Below, piece by piece: positions 18,070 to 26,691 of a stretch of 64,000 nt of DNA (positions are counted from its first letter, which is position 1; each line of letters opens with the position of its first letter). The notes under the pieces are model-generated. The model was not told the DNA's origin. It worked only from the letters and a program-made list of their open reading frames with translations, and did not search any database. The stretch comes from an uncultured Pseudomonadales bacterium (lineage in GTDB: Bacteria; Pseudomonadota; Gammaproteobacteria; Pseudomonadales; Pseudohongiellaceae), in contig CASIAB010000005.1 in assembly GCA_949372635.1 (NCBI GenBank), positions 124,001 through 188,000 on the forward strand, given 5' to 3'. The translations under genes and the position numbers were made by a program.

Positions 18070-18739
18070 ATGAGCACCGAAGCCATCCCTAAGCTTTCAA
18101 CTCTCGCCGATACGGTCTTCGGCCAAATCCGCACCGCCATCGTCAAAGGCGAGCTGGCACCTGGCTCCAAGGTCAACGAACCCCAATTAAGTAAGCAGTA
18201 CGGCATTAGCCGTGGCCCGCTGCGTGAAGCTATACGGCGGCTTGAGGGCTGCAAACTAGTGGAGATCACACCTAATGTCGGCGCTAAGGTTGTATCTCTA
18301 AATATCTGAACAAGCCATTGAAATATATGAAATTAGAGAATCCCTCGAAGGCCTGGCCTGCCGTCTAGCAGCGAGCCGCGCGAGTGCCAATGATTGCCTG
18401 AAACTACGCGAACTACTGTCGAATCATGAGAAACAGATAGAGTCAGAAAATGGCCGCCTGTACTACCAGAAGGAAGGCGACCTGGATTTTCATTACCTAA
18501 TCGTCCAACTTAGCGGAAATACTCGGCTTTTCAATTTCTTATGTGGCGAGTTGTACCACCTCCTCCGCCTGTATCGAGTGCAGACAAGCAGCGGCCCTTC
18601 CCGACCAGAGCAAGCTTTTAAGGAACACCACCAGATTGTCGATGCCCTTGAGAATAAAGATGAGGAACTCGCGGAGCTGCTGATGAAAAGACATATAGCT
18701 GGCGCGAAAAAGACACTAATAAAACAATTCAATCAGTAA
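18070..18739 (+). pseudogene. GntR-family (FadR subfamily) regulator of prp operon, frameshifted
   Basis: DNA-binding regulator expected to control the methylcitrate cycle genes that follow. The first frame gives the winged helix: LADTVFGQIRTAIVKGELAP and YGISRGPLREAIRRLEGCKL (about residues 11-60). It stops at 18307-18309. The next frame, shifted +1, continues SEQAIEIYEIRESLEGLACR to the C-terminal FCD-type all-helical ligand domain (YLLRLYRVQTSS-like region, EEHHQIVDAL-type segment) and ends at 18737-18739. The extra base lies at about 18298-18306. Combined length is about 222 residues, normal for the family. The call as the prp regulator comes from position. Confidence 0.82.
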
Positions 18740-18779
18740 TTTAAAGAATTATTCAAATACTCAGTTTAAGGAGCACGCT

Positions 18780-19593
18780 ATGAACTCACTTTCTGCCGGC
18801 GCAAAGTTTCGCAAGGCACTTGCTGAGAACCATCCCTTGCAAGTTGTCGGTGCAATCAATGCCTATTGCGCCATGCTCGCCGAAGATTCCGGTCACAAGG
18901 CTCTCTACCTATCCGGTGCTGGCGTGGCAAACGCCTCCTACGGCCTGCCGGATCTAGGCATCACAAGTCTAAACGACGTAATTCATGATGTTGAGCGCAT
19001 CTGCGGTGCATCGGAGCTACCTCTCTTAGTAGACATCGACACGGGCTGGGGCGGCGCGTTTAACATCGCTCGCTCAATCAAGGCTATGGAGCGCGCAGGT
19101 GCTGCTGCCGTGCATATCGAGGACCAGGTTTCGCAAAAGCGCTGCGGCCACCGGCCAAATAAGGCGATTGTGAGTCAAGTGGAGATGGTCGATCGTATCA
19201 AGGCTGCGGTGGACGCCAAGAGCGATAGCGACTTCGTGATCATGGCACGAACCGATGCGCTGGCTGTAGAGGGCATGGAATTCTGCTGTCGAGCGGGCTG
19301 TTGCCTGCGTAGAAGCTGGCGCCGATGCTATTTTCCCCGAGGCGATACTCGAGCTGGATCAGTACCGTCAGTTCGCCGAAGCCGTTAAAGTGCCGGTGCT
19401 GGCAAATATCACTGAATTTGGCGCGACGCCGCTATTTAACTGCGAAGAATTAGCGGAGAACGGCGTCTCTATGGTGCTTTACCCGCTTAGCGCCTTTCGC
19501 GCCATGAGCAAGGCGGCTCTGGATGTGTACCAAACCATCGCCATCGCTGGCGACCAAAAGGCCTGCGTTGAAAAAATGCAGTCTCAGAACTGA
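18780..19593 (+). pseudogene. prpB: 2-methylisocitrate lyase, frameshifted
   Basis: Last step of the methylcitrate cycle: cleaves 2-methylisocitrate to pyruvate and succinate. An AAGGAG ribosome binding site precedes ATG 18780. The first frame has [36 protein letters not shown] (metal-binding Asp), [15 protein letters not shown] (the family K-(K/R)-C-G-H catalytic cysteine) and [14 protein letters not shown]. The second frame continues [20 protein letters not shown] and [16 protein letters not shown] to the stop 19591-19593. The +1 shift lies at about 19277-19287 (in GAATTCTG). Total about 270 residues, slightly short of the typical ~295. Active-site residues are intact, so the break is recent or an artefact. 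Confidence 0.9.
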
Positions 19594-19817
19594 ATTATAT
19601 GAGGTACTGGGATATCACGTTTATGAGCAGAAGCTCGACGCTCTTTTTGAAAGTGAAAAATAGAATAAAGCATCTTTAATTCAATAGCTAACGAGATCTA
19701 TGCAACCTTATTTTTAGATAAGCTATCTCAATAAACTTAGTCAGTATTTGAGAGCAGAAATACGCAGCTTTACAATCACCGAACATCTGAATCGATTTAA
19801 AGAATAGGAGAGCAAGA
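19594..19817 (+). other. prpB-prpC intergenic spacer
   Basis: 224 bp without a gene or a clear hairpin. It ends with AGGAGAGCAAGAATG, the prpC ribosome binding site and start. A spacer of this length allows an internal promoter, but none is obvious. Confidence 0.4.
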
Positions 19818-20944
19818 ATGGCAGAGAAGAAGCTGGGCGGCGCAGGGTTGCGCGGACAAGTTGCGGGTGAGACGGCCCTTTGCACTGTAGGCAAAACAGG
19901 CACAGGGCTAACCTATCGCGGTTATGACATCAGCGTACTGGCAGAGAATGCGAAATTTGAAGAAGTCGCCTATCTATTGTTAAAGGGGACGACTTCCCAC
20001 CCGAGAGGAACTTAGTAGTTATATAAATAAAATCAGATCACTAAGAGAACTACCTCAAGCCGTAAAAGATGTTTTAGAACGCATCCCCGCCGACGCACAC
20101 CCCATGGATGTAATGCGCACTGGCTGTTCGATGCTGGGCAATCTCGAGATCGAAAAGGACTTTTCAGAGCAGGATGAGGTGATAGACCGCCTACTTGCGG
20201 CCTTTCCTTCTATCATTTGCTACTGGTATGCCTTCTCCCATGAAGGAAAGCGCATCGAAACAGCACTGGATGACGACTCTATAGGCGGCCATTTCCTGCA
20301 TATGCTGGGCGGTGAAGCCCCCAACGAGCTCTTCACGCAGGTGATGAACGTATCGCTGATTCTGTATGCCGAGCACGAATTCAATGCCTCTACCTTTAGC
20401 GCTAGGGTCTGCGCCTCCACTCTATCTGATATGCATTCTTGCATAACCGGCGCTATCGGCACGCTGCGCGGGCCTCTTCATGGCGGAGCCAACGAGGCAG
20501 CCATGGATATGATCGAAAACTGGACTAGCGCGGACGAGGCCGAAGCCGAGATCATGGCCATGCTCGCACGTAAGGACAAGATCATGGGCTTTGGGCATGC
20601 GATCTATAGCGAATCAGACCCACGCAATACCATCATCAAGCTAGTGGGCAGAAAAACTCGCAGCTCATGTCGGCGATACTGTTCTATATCCGGTATCCGT
20701 GCGCTGTGAGGAGGTGATGTGGCGTGAGAAGAAGCTGTTCTGCAACGCCGATTTCTTCCATGCCTCCGCCTACCATTTCATGGGCATACCGACGAAGCTG
20801 TTTACCCCTATCTTCGTAATGTCCAGACTCACCGGCTGGGCGGCCCACGTTAAGGAACAGCGCTCCAATAATCGCATCATCCGTCCTAGCGCCGACTACA
20901 CCGGCCCAGAGACTAGCGAGTGGGTGGATATAGCCGACCGCTAA
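19818..20944 (+). pseudogene. prpC: 2-methylcitrate synthase, two frameshifts
   Basis: First committed step of propionyl-CoA catabolism: condenses propionyl-CoA with oxaloacetate. Three frames together give a full-length PrpC (about 375 residues). Frame 1 has LGGAGLRGQVAGETALCTVG and TYRGYDISVLAENAKFEEVA. Frame 2 (from about 19990) has LPTREELSSYINKI, AHPMDVMRTGC, LYAEHEFNASTFSARV (catalytic histidine) and GPLHGGANEAAMDM (second histidine), then KIMGFGHAIYSESDPR. Frame 3 (from about 20655) has VGDTVLYPVS, NADFFHASAYHFMGIP and PIFVMSRLTGWAAHV. Both junctions are +1 shifts, one in GGGACGACTTCCC and one in a run of five A. Catalytic residues are intact. Confidence 0.9.
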
Positions 20945-20999
20945 CGCCTTAATTACATTATATAAACTATTTATTTATCTGATTTATAAGGAATTATAA

Positions 21000-22448
21000 G
21001 TGTCTAACAATGTAGAAATTAACGCCCGTCCTGAGCCAGATCAGGTACTCGTCGACATCGCAGATTACATCTGCGATTATGAAATCAACTCCACCGAGGC
21101 CTACGATACCGCTCGCAACTGTCTCATGGATACACTCGGCTGCGGCCTGCTCGCCCTGCGTTTTCCTGAATGCACCAAATTACTTGGACCTCTCGTCGAG
21201 GGCACCGTGGTTCCCAATGGAGCTCGCGTTCCCGGCACACAGTTTAGACTAGACCCTGTCAAGGCCGCTTGGGATATAGGTTGTATCGTCCGTTGGCTGG
21301 ACTATAACGACACTTGGCTAGCAGCGGAATGGGGCCACCCTTCCGACAATCTAGGCGCGATTCTCGCAGTCGCCGACTTCCTCTCGCAGCAAAATGTAGC
21401 TGCTGGCAAGCCGCCTCTCACCATGCATGACGTGCTGACAGCAATGATCAAAGCACATGAAATACAAGGGGTTTTGGCTCTGGAGAACAGCTTTAACCGT
21501 GTAGGCCTCTGCCACGTCTTGCTGGTTCGTGTCGCATCGACAGCCGTAGCTACACAGATGATGGGCGGTACTCGCGAACAAATCATTGACGCCCTGTCTC
21601 AAGCTTGGCTGGATGGCTCTAGCCTTCGTACCTACAGGCATTCGCCGAACGCCGGCCCTCGCAAGTCTTGGGCTGCGGGTGACGCAACCTCGCGCGCTGT
21701 GCGCCTGGCAGACTTCACGATGCGCGGAGAGATCGGCTACCCTAGCGTGCTCACCGCGCCAACTTGGGGCTTCTATGATGTTTCTTTTAATGGAAAACCT
21801 TTCCAATTTACAAGATCTTATGGCAGCTATGTAATGGAAAACATCTTATTTAAGATATCCTTCCCTGCCGAGTTCCATTCCCAGACTGCAGCCGAGGCCT
21901 CAGTTCAGCTTCACCCAGAGGTTAAAGATCGTTTGCCGGAGATCGAGAAGATCGTTATCCATACTCATGAGTCTGCGATACGTATCATCAGCAAGAGCGG
22001 CCCACTGAATAACCCAGCCGACCGTGATCATTGCCTACAGTATATGACAGCCGTACCACTCGCCTTTGGCAATTTGGTAGCTGAGGACTATGAGGATAGT
22101 TTTCACGCGGCCAACCCGATAATCGATGAGCTGCGCGAGAAGATGGAAATACATGAGAACCCCACCTACTCAAAAGAGTACTTGGAACCCGAGAAACGCT
22201 CTATCGCTAATGCTATGCAGGTCTTCTTCAAAGACGGCAGCAGCACCGAACAAGTAGAAATCAACTACCCTGTTGGCCATCGTCGCCGTCGCGAGGAAGG
22301 CATTCCACTTCTAGAGGAGAAGTTCAAGGCCAATCTAGCTACACGCTTCCCAGCCAAACGCAGCGCCAAAATCTTCGAGCTCTGCAAGGATCAGAAGGCT
22401 CTTGAGCAAACTGCCGTTAATAACTTTATGGACCTTTTTGTCATATAA
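21000..22448 (+). CDS. prpD: 2-methylcitrate dehydratase, PrpD (MmgE/PrpD family)
   Basis: Dehydrates 2-methylcitrate to 2-methyl-cis-aconitate. The 482 residues are the length of E. coli PrpD, to which the sequence is very close throughout ([93 protein letters not shown]). The start is GTG 21000, with AAGGAATTATAA just upstream. It follows prpC after 55 bp. Unlike gntR, prpB and prpC before it, the frame is intact over 1.45 kb. No acnD/prpF pair is present, consistent with an E. coli-style PrpD pathway. Confidence 0.95.
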   Translation: MSNNVEINARPEPDQVLVDIADYICDYEINSTEAYDTARNCLMDTLGCGLLALRFPECTKLLGPLVEGTVVPNGARVPGTQFRLDPVKAAWDIGCIVRWLDYNDTWLAAEWGHPSDNLGAILAVADFLSQQNVAAGKPPLTMHDVLTAMIKAHEIQGVLALENSFNRVGLCHVLLVRVASTAVATQMMGGTREQIIDALSQAWLDGSSLRTYRHSPNAGPRKSWAAGDATSRAVRLADFTMRGEIGYPSVLTAPTWGFYDVSFNGKPFQFTRSYGSYVMENILFKISFPAEFHSQTAAEASVQLHPEVKDRLPEIEKIVIHTHESAIRIISKSGPLNNPADRDHCLQYMTAVPLAFGNLVAEDYEDSFHAANPIIDELREKMEIHENPTYSKEYLEPEKRSIANAMQVFFKDGSSTEQVEINYPVGHRRRREEGIPLLEEKFKANLATRFPAKRSAKIFELCKDQKALEQTAVNNFMDLFVI

Positions 22449-23072
22449 AACATTAGTTAAGCATACCAAATTTATGTTTTTAAATGATTTGCAACTATAA
22501 AACCGAAGATGAAGAACGCGTCAGCAAAGACTCGGGCTCCATCTTCGACTTTTCAAGGACACACGACCGTAGCAATAGATGGCCTGCCTCACAGAGTTAA
22601 CACCTGCCCTCGCGCAGTAAATGCAGACGAATAAATACTCACCCAAGTCTTATCATCCTCGTCCCATAGGGCTTGTCTAGCCCAGTCCGCTAGAACTGGA
22701 ACTCCAACATACTAGCATCCTCCCATTCTCCCGCACCGCTGCGCCCAATTAGCCAAAACTGCTATTCCCTGTGCGCGCAGCTGTACAGTGCAATCTTTCT
22801 CCTGACTCCGAGCGCGCTTCACTTTATGCGCATTGTCTGTCTAGGTTTTTCCTATGAGAAATCAGCGAATCCGGCATCATCAATGAATTATTGACAACTT
22901 AGATTATTTTTAGTTTGTAAAGATTTATTTTAAATAAATTTCTCTATAACTTCATAAACACCGCACTAACTTCTCACAAAAAGAGATTTATGCGGAAGCA
23001 CAGCACGTGTATGACAAACGCAGAAATCTATTTAAGCGTGCACATCCTTGTCATTTTACGAACCCTGCACGG
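22449..23072. other. Long intergenic region after prpD
   Basis: About 620 bp without a supported gene. A hairpin of CGAAGATG (22504-22511) and CATCTTCG (22540-22547), followed by ACTTTTC, may terminate the prp operon weakly. At 22645-22768 two degenerate tandem units are visible (listed separately). The right third (22880-22990) is very AT-rich. A short minus-strand open stretch near 22600-22705 has no start or family. Confidence 0.4.
22645..22768. repeat. Degenerate ~62-bp tandem duplication
   Basis: Two adjacent units, 22645-22705 and 22706-22768, share blocks in the same order: (T/G)CATCCTC, CCAT, then GCCCA-T--GC-A-AACTG--A-TCC. Identity is only about 60 percent by eye. The origin is unknown, and it may be the decayed part of a duplicated coding segment on the minus strand. 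Confidence 0.35.
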
Positions 23073-23100
23073 CTTGAAACCGTTTGGCCTATCCCCATAT
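23073..23100 (+). promoter_or_regulatory. Sigma-32 (heat-shock) promoter of hsp20
   Basis: CTTGAAA at 23073-23079 and CCCCATAT at 23093-23100 are separated by 13 bases. This matches the established sigma-32 consensus (CTTGAAA, 13-17 bp, CCCCATNT) at essentially every position. Transcription would start near 23107, giving a leader of about 90 nt before the Hsp20 start codon. Confidence 0.85.
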
Positions 23101-23106
23101 TGGACA

Positions 23107-23199
23107 CTGTAGCGAGCGCTCAAGAGAGGCTCGCACACAGCCCGATCGATTCGATGGGCAATTAAACTCAACTACATATTGCTTAAAAGAAAGGATATG
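23107..23199 (+). promoter_or_regulatory. ROSE-like RNA thermometer in hsp20 leader
   Basis: Three successive hairpins are visible in the leader. Hairpin 1: CTGT/ACAG (23107-23110, 23137-23140) and GCGAGC/GCTCGC (23112-23117, 23129-23134). Hairpin 2: GCCC-ATCG with loop ATT and CGAT-GGGC (23140-23159), one bulged G. Hairpin 3: CATATTGCTT (23175-23184) pairs with AAGGATATG (23191-23199) with a bulged G and a U-G pair, covering both the AAGGA ribosome binding site and the AUG. The UUGCU opposite AGGA with a bulged G is the signature of ROSE elements of small heat-shock genes. Heat would open it. Confidence 0.7.
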
Positions 23200-23679
23200 A
23201 ATATGCGTACATTAGATTTTTCACCCTTATACCGCTCCACCGTGGGCTTTGACCACCTATCTTCGTTGCTGGACTCTGTAAATCGCGGCGATGCCAATCA
23301 ACCTAGCTATCCCCCATACAACATCGAACTTCTAGAGACGGATAAATACCAGATCACTATGGCCCTAGCTGGCTTCGAAGAAGCCGAGTTGGATATACAA
23401 ACTGAGAAGGGAACATTGACGGTTGCTGGCCAAAAGGCCGGCGAAGGGGCAACTGGTCGAAATTATCTACACCAGGGCATCGCCGCACGCAATTTCCAGC
23501 GGCGCTTTCAGCTGGCCGACCATGTTGAGGTTACTGGCGCACACATGGACCATGGCCTGCTCTACATAGACCTAGTACGTGAGATTCCTGAGGCTATGAA
23601 GCCGAAGAAGATCACCATCGGTAGCGAACAAGCCGCGTTTATCGATGTAAACAAGCAAAACGCTGCACAAGTAGCATAA
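23197..23679 (+). CDS. Hsp20/alpha-crystallin small heat-shock protein (IbpA-like)
   Basis: ATP-independent holdase chaperone that binds unfolding proteins in large oligomers. About 160 residues. The N-terminus MNMRTLDFSPLYRSTVGFDHL is IbpA-like. The alpha-crystallin domain spans about residues 35-130 (YNIELLETDKYQITMALAGF, LTVAGQKAG, FQRRFQLADHVEVTGAHMDH, GLLYIDLVREIPEAMKPKKI), and a short tail follows. The ATG at 23197 is chosen because AAGGA precedes it and it is enclosed by the thermometer hairpin; an in-frame ATG two codons later and a TTG at 23179 are less likely. Control appears doubly heat-responsive: sigma-32 promoter plus RNA thermometer. A terminator follows at 23707. Confidence 0.94.
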   Translation: MNMRTLDFSPLYRSTVGFDHLSSLLDSVNRGDANQPSYPPYNIELLETDKYQITMALAGFEEAELDIQTEKGTLTVAGQKAGEGATGRNYLHQGIAARNFQRRFQLADHVEVTGAHMDHGLLYIDLVREIPEAMKPKKITIGSEQAAFIDVNKQNAAQVA

Positions 23680-23706
23680 ACAGCTAGTTAATAGCCAAAG
23701 ATCAGG

Positions 23707-23736
23707 GCGCCATGGTTTGTTCATGGCGCTTTGTTT
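23707..23736 (+). terminator. Rho-independent terminator of hsp20
   Basis: GCGCCATG (23707-23714) and CATGGCGC (23722-23729) form a GC-rich 8-bp stem with a 7-base loop, followed directly by TTTGTTT. It is 28 bp after the hsp20 stop. Confidence 0.85.
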
Positions 23737-23946
23737 GATACACGCTCGAGAACTTAACCCTGCCTGCCCTACTAGCGGCGAATTCAGACAGGCTTGTGAG
23801 TTTGTTGTAAACCTTTTGAGCGTTTAAAAAGAAAATAGAGCAGCATTAACCCAAAGCAGAGTGAAATATGAAAATTATTAATAACGCAACAGGAGGCTGA
23901 ATACCTGTTTGAAAGATTGCTGGCCAGCAAAAGCTTAAGTGATCAG

Positions 23947-25200
23947 CTAGTCCAACTTATGGACGACGAGCCCGCTCTTTAGCTTGGGCTCAAACCAAGT
24001 AGACTTAGGCGGCATAACCTCGTCCGCATCGGCGATAGACATCAGGCTTTCAATTGAAGTTGGGTATAGAGCAAAAGCAGCCGCCCATTCCCCTGTATCG
24101 ACTCGTCTTTCTAGCTCCGCTAAACCTCTTATTCCACCTACGAAGTCCACTCGTTTGTCGGTACGCTGATCTACTATGTCTAGCAACGGCGTAAACACGC
24201 AGTCCTGCAATATACTTACATCTAAACTGCTCACCGGATTCGCCTCATCGATTTGCGAAGTTAGATTGTTATTACTTTTAAGCGTGTACCATTGCCTGTC
24301 TAAGTAGAGCGCAAAATCTCTAGCAGAATCTGGCTTCGCTGCCTGCAGGTCTGTCTTTTGAATATCAAAGTTTGCACTTAGCTTCTCCAAAAATTCTGCA
24401 CTATCGGCACCGCGTAAATCTTTTACGATCCTGTTGTAGTCAAGAATCTGCATTTGATTGTCGGGAAATAATACGACGAGGAAATAATTATACGACTCAT
24501 CGCCTCTATGCTCAGGGTTCTGCTTTTGGCGCAGATGCTTCACACGCAATGCCGCCGCAGACCGGTGATGGCCATCTGCGACATACAGATGCTTGATCTT
24601 GGAAAATGCAGCTTCAATATCAGCAGATAGCGTTACATTTTCCACAACCCAGAACACATGTCGTGTGCCGTCTTCCGCTTCGAAGTCGTACTCTGCATCC
24701 GTAGCCATAACCCTGGTGATTAATGCATCCACTTCGACATGGGCTTTATAGGTTAGAAATACCGGGCCAACCTGCGCATCCAATGCAACCATGTGATTAA
24801 CCCTGTCGTCCTCTTTTACTGGGCGTGTGAATTCATGCTTCTTGATCAGGTTGTTCTCATACGCATCCACTGAGGCTGCCGCCACAAGACCCACCTGCTC
24901 GTGCTCTCCCATCACCTGCTTGTACACATAAAGCTTCTCTTCGCGGTCTTGCTTTAGCGTACCCTCTGCTTGGAATCGATCTAGGTTTTCCCTGCCCTTC
25001 TCATAAACTGATTGATCGTGTACATCTACCGATGCATCCATATCAATTTCTGGCTTGTTAATGTGCAGAAAGCTAAGGGGATTATCCTTGGCGAGCTCGA
25101 ACGCCTCTTCTCTATTGAGAACATCGTAAGGATCAGAGGCAACTTTCGCTGCAAGCTCTCTGCTTGGTCGAAGACCCCGAAAGGGTTTAATCAATTTCAT
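23947..25200 (-). CDS. DUF1015 family protein
   Basis: A 417-residue DUF1015 protein starting MKLIKPFRGLRPSRELAAKV. The ATG at 25200 follows GGAATTCACA and is preferred over an upstream in-frame start at 25251. Conserved parts include ASDPYDVLNREEAFELAKDN (about residues 23-42) and LYVADGHHRSAAALRVKHLR (about 200-219), the HxxR-type loop shared with ParB/sulfiredoxin-fold and SerK-like kinases. A distant archaeal relative is an ADP-dependent serine kinase, but activity of the bacterial group is not established. It stands alone, with no partner gene nearby. Confidence 0.88.
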   Translation of the reverse strand: MKLIKPFRGLRPSRELAAKVASDPYDVLNREEAFELAKDNPLSFLHINKPEIDMDASVDVHDQSVYEKGRENLDRFQAEGTLKQDREEKLYVYKQVMGEHEQVGLVAAASVDAYENNLIKKHEFTRPVKEDDRVNHMVALDAQVGPVFLTYKAHVEVDALITRVMATDAEYDFEAEDGTRHVFWVVENVTLSADIEAAFSKIKHLYVADGHHRSAAALRVKHLRQKQNPEHRGDESYNYFLVVLFPDNQMQILDYNRIVKDLRGADSAEFLEKLSANFDIQKTDLQAAKPDSARDFALYLDRQWYTLKSNNNLTSQIDEANPVSSLDVSILQDCVFTPLLDIVDQRTDKRVDFVGGIRGLAELERRVDTGEWAAAFALYPTSIESLMSIADADEVMPPKSTWFEPKLKSGLVVHKLD

Positions 25201-25399
25201 TGTGAATTCCAATTGTATTCGCGTCTCTTTCGTGGATATCAAAAATGCCATTCATGACTTTTTGATATGTCATGCCGAGTGCTGTTAGATTTATTTGCTA
25301 CCAAACACATATTCGCCCTGCTAATTTCGCTCCTGCGGGTTTATCTGAAATTTTCTATCCTATCCAGAAAAGCCTAATAAGGGTATTATCGCACTTTAC

Positions 25400-26089
25400 T
25401 TGCAACCACGAAAACTGCTTTTCCGCCCCATCCTAATTCTGCAGTCTGCACTCTTCAAGCGCCTCCGAGAAAGCTTCGACTTCTTATATTTTCGCACTAC
25501 TTAACTCGCCTCTGAAGCCCAATAATTCGAAAATGCGAACTGACTGCGACTTACCAACAACTCAGACAATGTCGAGCTCCGGATATGCAAAATTTGGTGC
25601 GTCGTTCCTACTCGCCTCATTGACAATATTGGAGGCATTATAGAGTCGCGTAATACTCTCCAATCTAGCCGATAGATTCACAATATCGCCGATCACTGAA
25701 TAGTTCATTCGCTTGCTGGAATCCAGATTGCCTGCAACTACGATGTCTGTCGTAATTCCTACGCATACTGACAGGCCGGAACCCATTTTCTCCAATCCCA
25801 CTGTTATATTTAGAAGAGCGCTCTTTGCGTTGGCGGTGTTAGTTGTTCCCTTGATCGGTACTCCGAATAAGGCCATCACGGCATCGCAGTTGTACTTGGC
25901 CACTATTACCTGATGTAACTCAGCATATCACTGATAGTGCTGAGCACTATGTTTGGTGCCTATAACACCCCCTTTGGAAGCAGCTCTTCGCAGAGTGTGG
26001 TGAAGCCGCGAATGCCCGAAAATAGAATAGTAACTACTCGTTCACCGCCGCCGAGTTCGACGGGGTTATTGAGCAACTAGTCAAGCAGT
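25400..26089 (-). pseudogene. Decayed class III adenylate/guanylate cyclase remnant
   Basis: Minus-strand translation gives LLNNPVELGGGERVVTILFS and GIRGFTTLCEELLP (26075-25965). After a stop at 25960-25962 and a frame change comes KYNCDAVMALFGVPI, then GNLDSSKRMNYSVIGDIVNL and SARLESITRLYNAS, then PELDIV, a stop at 25562-25564, and VVGKSQSVRIFELLGF, with further stops beyond. This is the order of a class III cyclase catalytic domain and its tail. It has at least five stops (the first at 26077-26079), a frameshift and a deletion, and the first metal-binding Asp of FSDIRGFT is Gly. The 5' part is missing: homology begins right at the end of recX. Certainly non-functional. Confidence 0.88.
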
Positions 26090-26677
26090 TCACACAAGGT
26101 GCTTTTCTAATGCCTTTCTGACTTCAGCGGAAGAGAACCCTCGGGATATCAAGAACCCGGATAATTTTCTGTGCTTTTTAGAACCGAAGCTCAGTTTTTC
26201 TTGGCTTCGAAGCCTCTTGGTGGTCAACTGGCCAGCTGAAATTTGCCAGTGTTCGTCAGCTTTACTGAGATATCTAGCTATAACCATCTCACTCACTCGC
26301 CTTCCAGCCAGATCAGCACGTATGTGCAAGTAGGCAAACCCTCTAGACTTGCGGTACCTCACGTAAGATTCAGTGAAGCGATCATCTGACTGTAAATCCT
26401 CAGTCTTCAGAACATCAAGCACTTCGAGTAGCAAAGAGCTATCCGATTCCGGAAATTTTTTATTCAGTTTTTGGGTAAGTTCATAAAAAGAATGTTCCCG
26501 ACGGGCCAGATAGTCCATTGCGGCCCGCCGAAGAACAGGGGCATCGTTACAAGATGCTGTCTCGGATACTTTACTAGTCTTCCTACTTCTAGTCTTTTCT
26601 GATCTTTCCACTTTATCCGAATTATAAATCGACTCTTCATTATCAGCAGGAGAAGGGCCTATTGATAACGAAGGCAT
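26090..26677 (-). CDS. recX: RecX regulatory protein
   Basis: Binds RecA filaments and modulates their activity. 195 residues. The RecX three-helix repeats start at VLRRAAMDYLARREHSFYEL (about residues 48-67) and include DDRFTESYVRYRKSRGFAYL (about 97-116) and the C-terminal LSGFLISRGFSSAEVRKALE. The first ~45 residues are a polar extension (SEKTRSRKTSKVSETAS) not typical of the family; a later start is possible but no good in-frame ATG with a ribosome binding site is obvious. It follows recA by 14 bp, so it is co-transcribed and SOS-induced. Confidence 0.92.
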   Translation of the reverse strand: MPSLSIGPSPADNEESIYNSDKVERSEKTRSRKTSKVSETASCNDAPVLRRAAMDYLARREHSFYELTQKLNKKFPESDSSLLLEVLDVLKTEDLQSDDRFTESYVRYRKSRGFAYLHIRADLAGRRVSEMVIARYLSKADEHWQISAGQLTTKRLRSQEKLSFGSKKHRKLSGFLISRGFSSAEVRKALEKHLV

Positions 26678-26691
26678 CTGAGTCTGCAGCT

